Source of the DNA: Buddleja alternifolia
Lineage: Eukaryota; Streptophyta; Magnoliopsida; Lamiales; Scrophulariaceae
Reading direction: 5' to 3'
Assembly: GCA_019426215.1 (NCBI GenBank)
Contig: CM033401.1
Span: 8,685,134 to 8,749,133 of the forward strand
DNA length: 64,000 nucleotides
The translations under genes were made by a program, and so were the position numbers. The notes beneath the pieces are model-generated. The model was not told where the DNA came from. It was given only the letters and a program-made list of their open reading frames with translations, and did no database searches. Shown here one piece after another: positions 31,948 to 42,900 of the stretch. Position 1 is the stretch's first letter. Each line of letters starts with the position of its first letter.

Positions 31948-34526
31948 TCAAACTTTGACAATGTTGATCAAGTCCAAACAAAATTTGAACTTGATTGCAG
32001 TCACAACTTTTGTCAACATATCAGCAGGATTCTCAGTAGTATGGACCTTCTCGATCCTGACTCCACCTTCTTCGAGTATCTCTCTTATGAAATGATATCG
32101 AACATCAATATGCTTCGTCCTTGCATGATAAACTTGGTTCTTTGCTAAATGAATAGCACTTTGACTATCACAATGTATTTTCACATACTTTTGTCCAATT
32201 CCTAGTTCACCAAGCAACCCTTGAAGCCAAATTGCTTCCTTAACAGCCTCTGAAATTGTCATATACTCTGCTTCCGTAGTAGACAAAGCAACCGTTGACT
32301 GTAAGGTAGACTTCCAACTGACTGGTGCTTTAGCAAGAGTAAATACGTAGCCTGTAGTTGATCTACGCTTATCTAAATCACCAGCATAGTCTGAATCGCA
32401 ATATCCGACTACATACTGACTATGTTCCCGCTCAAATATCAAACCAACATCAGCTGTGTCATGGATGTATCGCAAAATCCATTTCACAGCTTGCCAATGT
32501 TCCTTTCCAGGATCATGCATATACCTGCTCACAACCCCCACTGCTTGGGAAATACCAGGCCTCGTACACACCATAGCATACATCAAGCTACCAACAGCAT
32601 TTGCATACGGTACTTTTGACATGTATTCCCGTTCTGCATCAGATTTCGGTGACAAAGCGGCGCTAAGCTTAAAATGAGGAGCAAGCGGAGTACTAACTGG
32701 TTTTGACTTTTCATCAATGCCAAAACGCCTCAACATCCTACTCAGATATTGTTTCTGAGTCAAACAAAGCCTCCTCAATTTTCTATCTCTGAAAATCTCC
32801 ATGCCGAGAATCTTCTTCGCCTCACCTAGATCCTTCATCTCGAACTCCCTTTTCAAATGAGTCTTCAACTTCTCAATTTCTATTAGACTCGGGGAGGCAA
32901 TCAACATATCATCAACATACAGAAGAAGATATATGAAGGATCCATCTTGTAGCTTGTGCAAATACACACAATGATCGTATTTGCTTCTTGTGTACCCAAT
33001 TCCCATCATAAACTTGTCAAATCGCTTGTACCACTGCCTCGGAGATTGCTTCAATCCGTACAACGATTTTTGAAGTTTACAAACCAAATTTTTATTTTCA
33101 GCAACTTTGAATCCCTCTGGCTGAGTCATATAGATTTCCTCTTCCAAGTCTCCATGTAAAAATGCAGTTTTTACATCCAACTGAACTAGTTCAAAATCCA
33201 ACTGTGCTACCAAAGCCAACAAAATTCTAATGGAGGAGTGTTTTACAACTGGAGAAAACACCTCATTATAATCAATGCCCTCCTTCTGAGCGTAACCTTT
33301 GGCCACCAATCTGGCTTTGTAGCGAACATCACCTTGGCTAGGAAATCCTTCTTTCTTTGCAAATACCCATTTGCATCCAATTGCCTTCGTTCCCTTCGGG
33401 AGACTGGCCAGTTCCCATTTCGATTCTTATGAAGGGACTGCATTTCTTCACTCATGGCAATCCTCCACTTATCTTTCTCTGGTCCTTTGACTGCTTCAAT
33501 ATAAGTGGTAGGAACATCATCAGCGGCAATTGCAGATGCACAAGCCACTATATCATCAAAGCGAGCAGGCTTTCTGATTGTCCTCTTTGGCTTGCTAGTT
33601 GCAATTGATTCAAGTTGATGTGGAAGTTCTTGGGGTTGAACTTCCTCTTCTTCAAAATCTCCTTCTACCGTAGGAGAATGATCAAGAGTTTCTTGATCTG
33701 CTGGGACAACAAACTTTTCAAACTCCACCTGTTTGGGAGTACCATCCTGCTGTTCTGCATTCACCTTTTCCAACATGGTAGATTCATCAAAGGTGACATC
33801 CCTGCTAAAGATTATTTTCTTTGTCTCTGGACACCAAAGGCGATAGCCTTTTATACCAGAGGTGATCCCCATGAACACTGCTTTCTTTGCTCTAGGATCC
33901 AACTTTGATTCCTTAACATGATAATATGCAGTGGAACCAAACACATGTAAGGAATCATAATCAGCAGCAGGCTTTCCAAACCATTTCTCAAATGGTGTTT
34001 TTCCATCAATAGCAGTAGATGATAGACGATTAACGAGATGGCACGCATACGTCACAGCCTCAGCCCAAAATTCTTTACCCAACCCAGCATTGGATAACAA
34101 ACACCGAACTTTCTCCAGCAAAGTCCGATTCATGCGTTTTGCCACTCCGTTCTGTTGTGGTGTATGTCTGACAGTGAAGTGTCTGACAATGCCTTCATCC
34201 TCACAAAATTTCTGAAATGGACCACTCCTAAATTCTCCATCATTGTCTGTACGGAGACGATTGACCTTTTTATCAGTCTGAGTTTTCACCATCTTTTTCC
34301 AATTGAGGAATACCTCAAACACTTCATCCTTTGTTTTCATCGTATACACCCAAGCTCTCCGGGAAAAATCATCAACAAAGGTTACAAAATAGTGCTTCCC
34401 TCCCAAAGAACTCATTTTTTGAGGGACCCCATACATCCGAATGAACATAATCCAAAATACCCTCAGTATTATGGATTGTTGTTCCAAATTTAACCCTTGT
34501 CTGTTTTCCACGAACACAAAGTTCAC
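31948..34526 (-). pseudogene. Copia-B Pol (integrase, RT, RNase H), frameshifted
   Basis: Two long frames: 33243-34526 (integrase core, GGKHYFVTFVDDFSRRAWVY, PQQNGVAKRMN) and 31948-33309 (RT with YVDDMLIA, RNase H with RTKHIDVRYH). A 1-bp deletion near 33418 shifts between them (GTTTGATT in A, TTCGATT here). A 1-bp gain in a T-run near 34417 disrupts the integrase start. Otherwise about 98% like Copia-A by eye. Confidence 0.92.
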
Positions 34527-34547
34527 AAAACTCCAATTTGGAGTATT

Positions 34548-35231
34548 TCATTCCTTTTTGTTTTGTGAACGACCTCTGACGAACAAAACCTCTGCATCTC
34601 CGCCTGAACTAACTTGCTTGTCCTTCTTTCTCAGCTCATAACTGTACAGGGCAGCACAAACTTCGCTAAGAGATACAGCAACAGCCTTCCCGTGAAGTAG
34701 AGTGGTTTCAAGAAACTCAAACTCCTCAGGAAGGGATCCCAGCAACATCAGAGCCAAATCCTCGTCTTTAAAAGTCTCATCCAAATTGATCAAATCGGTA
34801 ACCAGTTGATTAAAACTGGTAATGTGACTATTCATAGTGGAACCCGAAACAAATGTGAAGCGAAAGAGCCGCTTCTTCAAATGGAGCTTATTCTGACAAC
34901 TTTTCTTCAGAAACTTCTCCTCCAGTGCCATCCACAATTTATATGCCGAGTTTTCTTTCGAAAACGCATATCTCTGCTCTCTGGATAGACACGAACGAAT
35001 TGTTCCACATGCCAACCGATTCATCATACTCCAATCTTTTTCCTCTATATCATTTGGTTTCTTCTCTTCAATAGCTAAGTATAGACCTTGTTGAAAGAGT
35101 GCGTCTACAACTTCGCTTTGCCACATACCAAAATGGCCTGTGCCATCAAAAGACTCCACTGCCAATCGCGTATTCGCCACAGTGGTTCTCGCCCAAATGG
35201 ACGACGACGATGCTTTTGAGGTGCCTTCCAT
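34548..35231 (-). pseudogene. Copia-B Gag, truncated by deletion
   Basis: ATG at 35231 (MEGTSKASSSS), UBN2-type gag nearly identical to Copia-A for about 215 residues. The gag frame here runs GDAEVLFVRGRSQNK without the A-run deletion of Copia-A, showing the original single frame. It ends at the deletion junction (about 34550-34557), before any zinc knuckle. Confidence 0.92.
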
Positions 35232-35368
35232 TTTTGGTTTACAAATTATTCTTCAATAGTCCTCCAAATGCGAAAGCCAAATAGCCCGGGAAAACTTTTC
35301 TGATGTGGAAGATCAGATTAAACTGCGACCACAGAGCATACTCAGAATACCCGAGCTCTGATACCACT

Positions 35369-35850
35369 TGTTGTGGAACTCAGAGTCATATTCCACCAAA
35401 TATAGAAATAGCAAGGGGAATATTGTACTAGAAAACCACACTAGATTTAATTCCCAGGAAAGATTGGAGGCGTCACAACGGTCGCGCTTAAAACCCAACC
35501 TCCTAGACAGAATTAACTAGACGAATTTAATAGCACAATATAACACTACAACTATAACTAACAATGGCTACTTGAAGAATAGCACAAAATAAAGAACACC
35601 AAATTTAACGAGGTTCGGCTAATTTAGCCTACGTCCTCGGACCCCACCAAAATATTTCACTAAAGGACTAAAGTGAAACTATTACAAACTATAGAGGAAG
35701 AAAGAAGAAATTGCTAAAAGATTTAGGCAATTTGGGATATTTTTCAAAGTGAAGAGGTGGTCTCTTTTTATACAACAAATGAGCCCACCCTTTACAAATT
35801 CTATCTATGTGGGATATTTTCCTCTTTCAAAAATGAGCCACGCTTCAACA
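35369..35850 (-). repeat. Copia-B 5' LTR
   Basis: 482 bp, TGTTG...CAACA. The TATA box is preserved on the minus strand (TATAAAAAGAG, near 35764-35774). It abuts the last PILS exon. Confidence 0.94.
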
Positions 35851-35895
35851 TGGGCGACATTCTTCCTGTGGCTCGCCTCCTCTTGAATACATTTA

Positions 35896-36170
35896 TTCGG
35901 AATCTCGTAGGTTAGTACCTTGATAATCTCTTCTACTGATTCTTAATTTGTCTCGTAGTCTTCAAAATACCAGTTGGAGAAGAAACTCGTGTTACACTTA
36001 TCTTGTTAAGCATACTCATCAAGACTCTTTTGAGTTCCCTGACGAAAATATTTTCACGCAGTTTCCTCTTTGAGTTGTCTGATTTTCAACTAGTGGAACA
36101 ATGAATAAATAAATTGGAAAGCGATAATGAGCATCAGCATTTCATTCTCCACGAAGATCGCAACAGTCAT
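35896..36170. other. Spacer between PILS and HMGR pseudogenes
   Basis: After the PILS stop codon, about 275 bp of AT-rich sequence with no recognised feature. It may be the PILS 3' UTR. Confidence 0.4.
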
Positions 36171-37760
36171 TGCTAGTTGCCGCCTCCGGTGATTTCGAAG
36201 CTGAAACTCATGGATTTACTGGAGGATGATGAAGAAATCGTGAAATCTGGCGAAATTCTGTCTTATCCTCTTGAATTGAGGCTCAGAGACTGTTTCAAGG
36301 CTGTGAAAATATTTCGCGAGGCGATGCAGAGGCTGACGGGAAGGTCTGTGGAAGGATTGCCATTGGAAGGGTTTGATTATGACTCAATTTTGGGGCAATG
36401 ATGTGGGATGCCTGTGGGATATATGCAGATTCCGGTTGTAATAGCGGGGCCATTGTTGATGAATGGATGTGAGTACTCCATGCCTATGGCGAATAAGTAA
36501 GGGTACTTGGTGCCTAGCACTAACAGGGATTGCAAAGCAATCTACGTCTCAGGGGTGCTGCCTGTGTGCTCCACCGTGATGGGATGGCTAGAGCTCTGGT
36601 GGTGTGGTTTTCGTCAGCAAAGAGGGCATCGGATTTGAAGTTCTTCTTGGAGGATCCTCTCAATTATGTTACTATCTTCGTTGAAAAGGTGGATTTGATG
36701 ATGAAATCCCTTTCAGGTGGTATAAATTGATTTGCCTTTCTCATGGATATGTGCCTGTTTTTCCACCCTCCTTTTCTTTGATGATTATGGCCTATTTGTA
36801 GCATATTTGCTTTGTTAATTTCCATTGGATAAATGATTTTAAAGGATCCCTTTTTCAGCAACCAAAAAAATATGCCTTTTGGGTAAATCATGTTTGTTCA
36901 CTTGTTTTGATCAACCATATTATTATAGATCAGTTTTCATGGCTCAGCTTAAAAGTAATATCTCATTTTTACGTTGCGCAGGTCTAGTAGATTTGCAAGA
37001 CTCCAAGGTATTCAATGCGCAATTGCCGGGAATAATTTATACATTAGATTCAGATGCAGCACAGGCGATGCTATGGGGCTGAGCATGGTTTCTATAGGTG
37101 TTCAGAATGTTTTAGACTTCCTCCAGAGTGATTTCCCTGATATGGATGTCATTGGCGTTTCGGATCAGTACTATTTACCTCGTATCATTATAGATTACCA
37201 TTCTCCAAACATGCATTAGCACTAGCGTTTCTGTATAGAACTCAAAATATTATTTTCCTTATCATCTGCTTGCTTGCCTTAACCATTTGTTGTGGTTATC
37301 TGTCTTTTGTCTATTATTAGAAAATTACCCAAGCTATAATGACTCGCGGTGCAACCAATATTGTCATGTTCCAGTTCGTTTCATGCTTAGACAGTATTTT
37401 TTAACTTTCTGTTGCCAGAAACATCAATTCTCTTTTCCAGGAACCATATATTACATTAACTGCTAAATCTGGTGTTACACAGTTTGATACTGAAACATAA
37501 TTTTGTCTTACTTGCTGTAAGAAATTTCTGTTTTGATAAGAAACCTGCTGCGATGAATTGGATTGAAGGGCTCTGCCATTGCTGGTGCTCTTGGTGGGTT
37601 CAATGCCCATGCCGCCAATATTGTCTGTTATTTTAATAATGACAAGGCAGGATCCAGCACAAAATATAGAAAGCTCTCACTGTATTACTATGATGGAGGG
37701 TGTTAATTATGGGAAAGATTTCATGTTTTTGTCACCATGCCATCCATTGAGGTATTTTAG
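36171..37760 (+). pseudogene. HMG-CoA reductase pseudogene (unprocessed)
   Basis: Remnant of 3-hydroxy-3-methylglutaryl-CoA reductase, the mevalonate-pathway enzyme of the ER. In order: [12 protein letters not shown] and [15 protein letters not shown] (36200-36401) then a stop; [41 protein letters not shown] (about 36606-36665); a retained intron (about 36717-36982, ending GCGCAG); [16 protein letters not shown] and STGDAMG (about 36983-37080); [17 protein letters not shown] (to about 37155). After a second intron-like gap comes [11 protein letters not shown], joined directly to [18 protein letters not shown] (about 37545-37620), so about 45 codons of the catalytic domain are missing, then [20 protein letters not shown] in another frame. 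The N-terminal membrane helices and the C-terminal quarter are absent. Intron retention excludes a retrocopy. Confidence 0.92.
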
Positions 37761-38235
37761 ATCCTATTCTATCTTCAAAGTGTTAAACTTATCTTATCCT
37801 ATTGTATAGAATTGAATGGGGCCTACAAGAACTGCTTTTGGAACGGTTTGGTGAGACGAGTGCAATTTTATTATATGAATCAGGTGTTATGCACCATGTG
37901 ACTAATATTGTTTCCTCTCAATAGTTTAGGTGAGGTGGTTTAATGACAATCACATTGATGAACGATAAATTCAAGAACGAACAATAAAGAAAATTAACAA
38001 GAACTCACGTGTTGTTGCTCCCAAAGCCAAGTCCAATATTCTTCAAAGTATTCGATAAACAAAAACAAACCCTAACGACGATATTAATACTCTCACAACT
38101 TACCAAAAGACTTCTAAACTATTAAAGGAATCAACTCTTAACAATTACTAATATCTGATAATTAATAATAACAAAATAAGATAAATAATAAATAACTCCT
38201 TAGCCACGAGTCATCTTCGAACGTCGGACATAAAC
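37761..38235 (-). repeat. Probable 3' UTR/LTR remnant of the Ty3/gypsy element
   Basis: From about 37940 (TGACAATCACATTGATGAAC) the sequence looks like the LTR-proximal end of a chromovirus in minus orientation (on the minus strand, GAATTTATCGTTCATCAATG). No second LTR is present for comparison, so this is a positional inference. 37761-37940 has no recognised feature. Confidence 0.4.
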
Positions 38236-38239
38236 TCTC

Positions 38240-39895
38240 AATGGTTGCGGCCTTGGCTCTGCCCCGCTCAACTCCTCGGACCCCTGCACCTGAATCCTCT
38301 CCACATCAACTTCCGACCCCTCAAAAATCGCCTTATCCTCAAAGCGAAATGCTGGAAATTGACCTCACAACTCCTCCACGTCAATCCAAGTTGCTTCATC
38401 GTCAGGCCGACCCTTCTATTTAACCAAGACTTCACGAGTTACAGTGTCTGGTCCCTCTCACACTCGACCCTTCAGCACCTCTTCGGGTTCCAACAACTAA
38501 GTAGCACTTACATCCAACTCGGCTGGCAACACATCTTCCACCGGATGATCTCCCACCACCTGTTTCAGCTGCGAAACATGGAAAACGGGGTGAATACGAC
38601 TAGTGTCGGGCAACTGCAATTTATATGCTACAGTTCCAATCCTCTGAATAATTTCGAACGACCCATAATATTTGGCAGATAACTTAGAATACCCACGACT
38701 TGCTAATGAGGACTGACGATATGGCCGAATCTTGAGGAAAACCCGATTGCCACATTGAACTCCACTTCCCGCCGATGCTTATTGGCATGGTTGACCATCA
38801 TATCTTGCACCCTCAGATTACTCCTTAATAACTGTAAAATCTCATCGCGACTGCGTAAGACCTCCCCAACCGCCGCCACCTTACATTCTTCAGGCAAGTA
38901 TCGTTGAATAGAAGGAGAAGACCGCCCATAAACCACTTCAAACGACTTTACCTTGGATGCCTTTTATAATGACGTATTATACCAATATTCAGCCCATGAT
39001 AACCAACCTGACCACTTCTTCGGTTGCTTGGATGAAAAACATTGTAAATAAGTTTCCAAAACTCGATTTAGTACCTCCGTCTGCCCATCGGTTTTCGGAT
39101 GATATGTCGTGTTGTACTTAAACTTAGTACCATGTGCTCGAAAATCTCTTGCCAAAAGGAACTCATGAAAAGGGGATCCCTATCACTCACTATTGACCAA
39201 GAAACCCCATGTCGTCGGACCACCTCGCGCATAAAAATCTCCGCAACCGATCGAGTCCTAATCGACCCCTTTAAGAAGATGAAATGCCCGTGCTTTGATA
39301 ATCGATCCACCACCACTTAGGCAACCCAGTAATGAAATCCATGGACACATCATCACCCAGTAATGAAATCCATGGACACATCATCCCACACCTTATCCGG
39401 AACGGGCAAGGGTTGTAAAAGACCTGTCGTAGCTTGCGAATCGTATTTGGATTTCTGACAAGTGAGGCAGTTGGTCACATACTCCTGCACCATGCGATAC
39501 ATCCCCTTCCAATACACATTCGTGGCCAACCGATGATAAGTTCTTAGAACCCCTGCATGCCCCCATTCCGGCGTGTCATGAAATTCATGTAAGAGGCGAG
39601 GAATCCAACTAGAGGACTTCGGTAACACCAGCCGACCCTTATGAAATAGCCGGCCACCCACAACGGCATAGCCCGTCCTGCTCAACTGATCCCGCTGCAC
39701 GGGGGAAATAACTTCTTGAATCTGTGAATCGTGCTGTTGTTCATCCACAACATCTTGCATGTTAGCCCAAATTGGCCCACTGACAGCCGTGCATTCGCCC
39801 ATTCTCTCCATACACCGAGATAATGAATCAGCCGCTCGGTTCGTCGCTCCGGGTTTGTAAACAATGTCGAAAACATACCATAACAATTTGGCCAC
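38240..39895 (-). pseudogene. Ty3/gypsy chromovirus Pol fragment (RNase H end, integrase, chromodomain)
   Basis: On the minus strand, in order: RNase H C-terminus GATNRAADSLSR; integrase zinc-binding HH-CC (HDTPEWGHAGVLRTYHRL, CLTCQKSK) in an open frame 39353-39895; integrase core pieces ([23 protein letters not shown] near 39200; [14 protein letters not shown] near 39110); then a tail with HVSQLKQVVGDHP and a chromodomain-like VKWKGRPDDEATW-type motif with stops (38380-38580). Several stops replace Trp (TGG to TAG). A 28-30 bp duplication at about 39327-39386 breaks the frame. No gag, protease or RT remains; the fragment abuts Copia-C. Confidence 0.88.
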
Positions 39896-39929
39896 CCAAT
39901 TCTGCTATGATGGGGTCATGATGCACTGA

Positions 39930-39985
39930 TTAAGTAAATGCTTCAAGCTATCATGATGCACTGATTAAGTAAATGCTTATTTTTC
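39930..39985 (+). repeat. Short direct duplication at the gypsy/Copia-C boundary
   Basis: ATGATGCACTGATTAAGTAA and the next few bases occur twice (about 39917-39940 and 39953-39980), separated by CAAGCTATC. It sits exactly between the minus-strand gypsy remnant and the plus-strand Copia gag. Confidence 0.7.
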
Positions 39986-39989
39986 TGAG

Positions 39990-42900
39990 TATCATAGCTG
40001 ACACAAGTATCACTGAACGCACGGCTACCACATCTATTTCTGCGTTAGATTTTAGTGGCCCACTTTACTTGCATCCTTCTGATTCTACAAATACTTTGCT
40101 TATTTCTGTGCAATTAAAGGGTTGCTCTAATTACTCTATTTGGAATCGTTCTATGACTATTGCCCTCACGTGTAAAAATAAACTTGGATTCATCCAAGGA
40201 ACCGTGCCTTATCCTACTGACTCTGTGTTAGCTAATCAATGGGATAGATGCAATGCTGTTGTTTTATCTTGGGTTTTTAATTCTATTTTAATAGAGCTAT
40301 ATTCGAGTCTTATTTTTTCAAAATTAGCTTCTGATGTTTTGGTCGGATTTAAGAATGACATATGACAAAGTTAAAGGCTCTCGTATGTTTTCTTTGTACC
40401 AAAACATCTCTAATGTCACTCAAGGCTCAGATTCTGTTGTGTCATATTATGCTAAGTTGAAACTATTATGGGATGAATATTCAGCCTTACTTCCATTACC
40501 TTTATGTAAATGTAGTGCTTCGAAAGAGTTTAATAAACATGATCAGAATTTGAAACTTATGTAATTTCTAATGGGCTTAAATGATTCTTACATGCACATT
40601 AGAAGCAATATATTAATGAAAGACCCTTTACCTACTGTCATGCAAGCCTTTAATATTGTTTCTCAAGAGGAAACTCACAGAACCAACTCTAGTAATACCA
40701 CTATGGATAAGCTTGCCTCTGCCTCTTTTATGAATAAATGATCTGGCAAGTCTATAGTTCGAAACCCAAAGTTGGTTTGCACTCATTGTAATGGACACAG
40801 TCACACTGTTGATCGTTGTTATCAAATAATTGGGTTCCCTTGGAAAAATAATAAAAAAGGAAAAAATTCAAACTGGAATAATCGGTCTTCGAATAGTGTC
40901 TCTTTGCAAAAATCTGTTTCAGAAATGTCTGAGCAGTATAATCAAAGTCTGAGTTTGCTAAAACAACCCAAAGAGTCTGCTAAAAATAAAGCTAATATGG
41001 CAGGTTTGTGTGTAGACTCTAGTTTTTCATCTGTGTGTAATGATGGATGGGTTGTTGATTTTGGTGCGACAGATCATATGCAAGTTTATTCAATTTGTAC
41101 GATGTCATCCCTGTGAATAATGATAATATGTCTATTAAACTCCCTAATGGGTCTTCTGTGGCTGTCAAATTTATGGGCAAACTTGACCTTCTTCCGGGAG
41201 TTACTCTTAAAAATGTTTTGGTCATCCCTGATTTCAAATTTAATTTGTTGTATGTTTCTAAGTTGACCAAAGATAGTAGCTGTTTTGTAAAAAATTTTAA
41301 GGATGGTTGTATTTTTCAGGAATTTCCAAGTGGAAAACACTTGGGGATTGGTGATCAAAAAGGCGGTTTTTAATATATTCGCAAAATTGCAGGTCCTTTA
41401 CTTAAAACTAACTTTGGTAGTTGTAATTCTACCTCTTCTAATACCTGCAATATTTGGCATAAATGATTTGGACATCCCTCGAATGTTGTTTTGAAAATTC
41501 TACAAAAATTTTTAAACCTTCAAAACTCTTTTGAAACCAAACCTTGTGATGTGTGTCACAAAGCTAAACAAACTAGAGAACCTTTTCCTCTAAGTGATCA
41601 CAAAACCAAGTCTATCTTTGATCTTGTGCATTTGGGATAAATGCAAAAAACCTCTCCGTGTTAATGCGAAATTACAAAAAAATACATATGTTAACGAAAC
41701 AGGCTAAACATCACCATGTGTTATTCAAAGTCTGCAAAAAGTCACTTTTTGGAAGAAAAAAAAATGAGCCTGTTTTTCATGTTTTTCACCTTTAATGATA
41801 TGCTTCTTTGTCATTTATACACTCTCCAAACAAAATAAAAGGTAAAATAATGTTATTTCACCCAAAAAACACATATTCCTTTCTATCTTTTTAACAAAAA
41901 GTGATTTTTTGTAAACTTTTGAATAATACATGGTGTTGTTTAGCTTTTTTTTTGCAATTTCGCATTATTACAGGGGGATTTTGTGTAATTATCCTTGTGC
42001 ATTTAGATCTTTGGGGTCCATATAATGTTGTGAGCCACAATCGCTATAAGTATTTTTTAACTGATGTTGATGATTACTCTCGTGCAGTTTGGCTTTATTT
42101 GCTTTCTAGTAAATCTGAAACCTCGTTTTTAATTGTGAATTTCTGTAAATTGGTTAAAAATCAATTTAATAAATCTGTCAAAGTCTTTCGTAGTGATAAT
42201 GGGACTGGATTTGTTAATAATATTTTAAATCACTTTCTCAAAAATGAGGGTATTATACATCAGACTACATGTGTTGAAACTCTCCAACAGAATGGGGTTG
42301 CTGAATGAACACATAGACATTTATTGAATGTTGCTAGGTCTCTCATGTTTCAAAGTGAATGTCCTCTGAATTTTTTGTCTGAATGCATTTTAACTGCTGC
42401 CTATTTAATAAATTGAACACCTAGCTCTGTTTTAAATGGCAAGACTCCCTTTGAAGTGATTTTTAATTTTCAGCCAAATTTTAGTCATTTGCGTGTTTTT
42501 GGTTGCTTATGTTATGCCACTTTTATTGATAACCGAGATAAGTTTGCTTCCCATACTGTTAGATGTGTTTTTTTGGGATATTGTGATAACAAAAAAACAT
42601 ACAAATTGTTTGATCTTGATGATGACTGTTTTATTATATCTCGAGATGTGAAATTTTATGAGATCGTGTTTCCTGTTAGATTGAACACCAGCGTTGAATC
42701 TGTCCATGGGGAGGTAAACAATTTGAATTTCTTTTATTCTTTGTTGTACGATGATACTAATGACAAACTGGTCAATGATGAAAATGTATGTGGCCATGGG
42801 GTAGATGATGTTGACCAAATGCAGATCATACATGGAAGTGATCCCAATAGCGTGGGGTTAACGGATCCTCAAGCTGCAGATTCTGAGACCACGTCAGTCC

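Larger units (their letters stand above)
31402..35850 (-). mobile_element. Copia-B: internally deleted sister of Copia-A, 4,449 bp
   Basis: Same family and orientation as Copia-A. TSD TGGGC at 31397-31401 and 35851-35855. LTRs are 479 bp (31402-31880, with a 3-bp terminal loss) and 482 bp (35369-35850), with about five differences between them by eye, all transitions, so it is older than A. About 685 bp of gag-pol present in A (24747-25425) is missing, removing the zinc knuckle, protease and GAG-pre-integrase region. Pol is also broken near 33418 and near 34417. It cannot be autonomous but keeps both LTRs, primer-binding site (35355-35366) and polypurine tract, so it could in principle be mobilised by A. 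Confidence 0.96.
29046..35895 (+). pseudogene. PIN-LIKES (PILS) auxin carrier pseudogene, copy 2, split by Copia-B
   Basis: Keeps more exons than copy 1: IGSVLGWLV (about 29070), exon with AVCKEKGSPFGDP (about 29261-29355), GAIYLWSYVYNIV (29484-29528), EDHVNGLALPQDIFEDKPQL (about 29660-29720), MNLKRLFALSTMG (about 29878-29925), IGLVPQIRRLIVGGS (about 30380-30430), ILALTLIMGGNLLKG (about 30638-30690), MPRIGIGIVKGAARFGLVHN (30867-30926), and TQLFGAGKSECSVILLW...LTLW (about 31300-31400). Copia-B then interrupts, and the last codons resume at 35851 (ATFFLWLAS, stop). Frameshifts and the missing N-terminal helices show it was a pseudogene before the insertion. PILS proteins regulate auxin in the ER. 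Confidence 0.85.
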
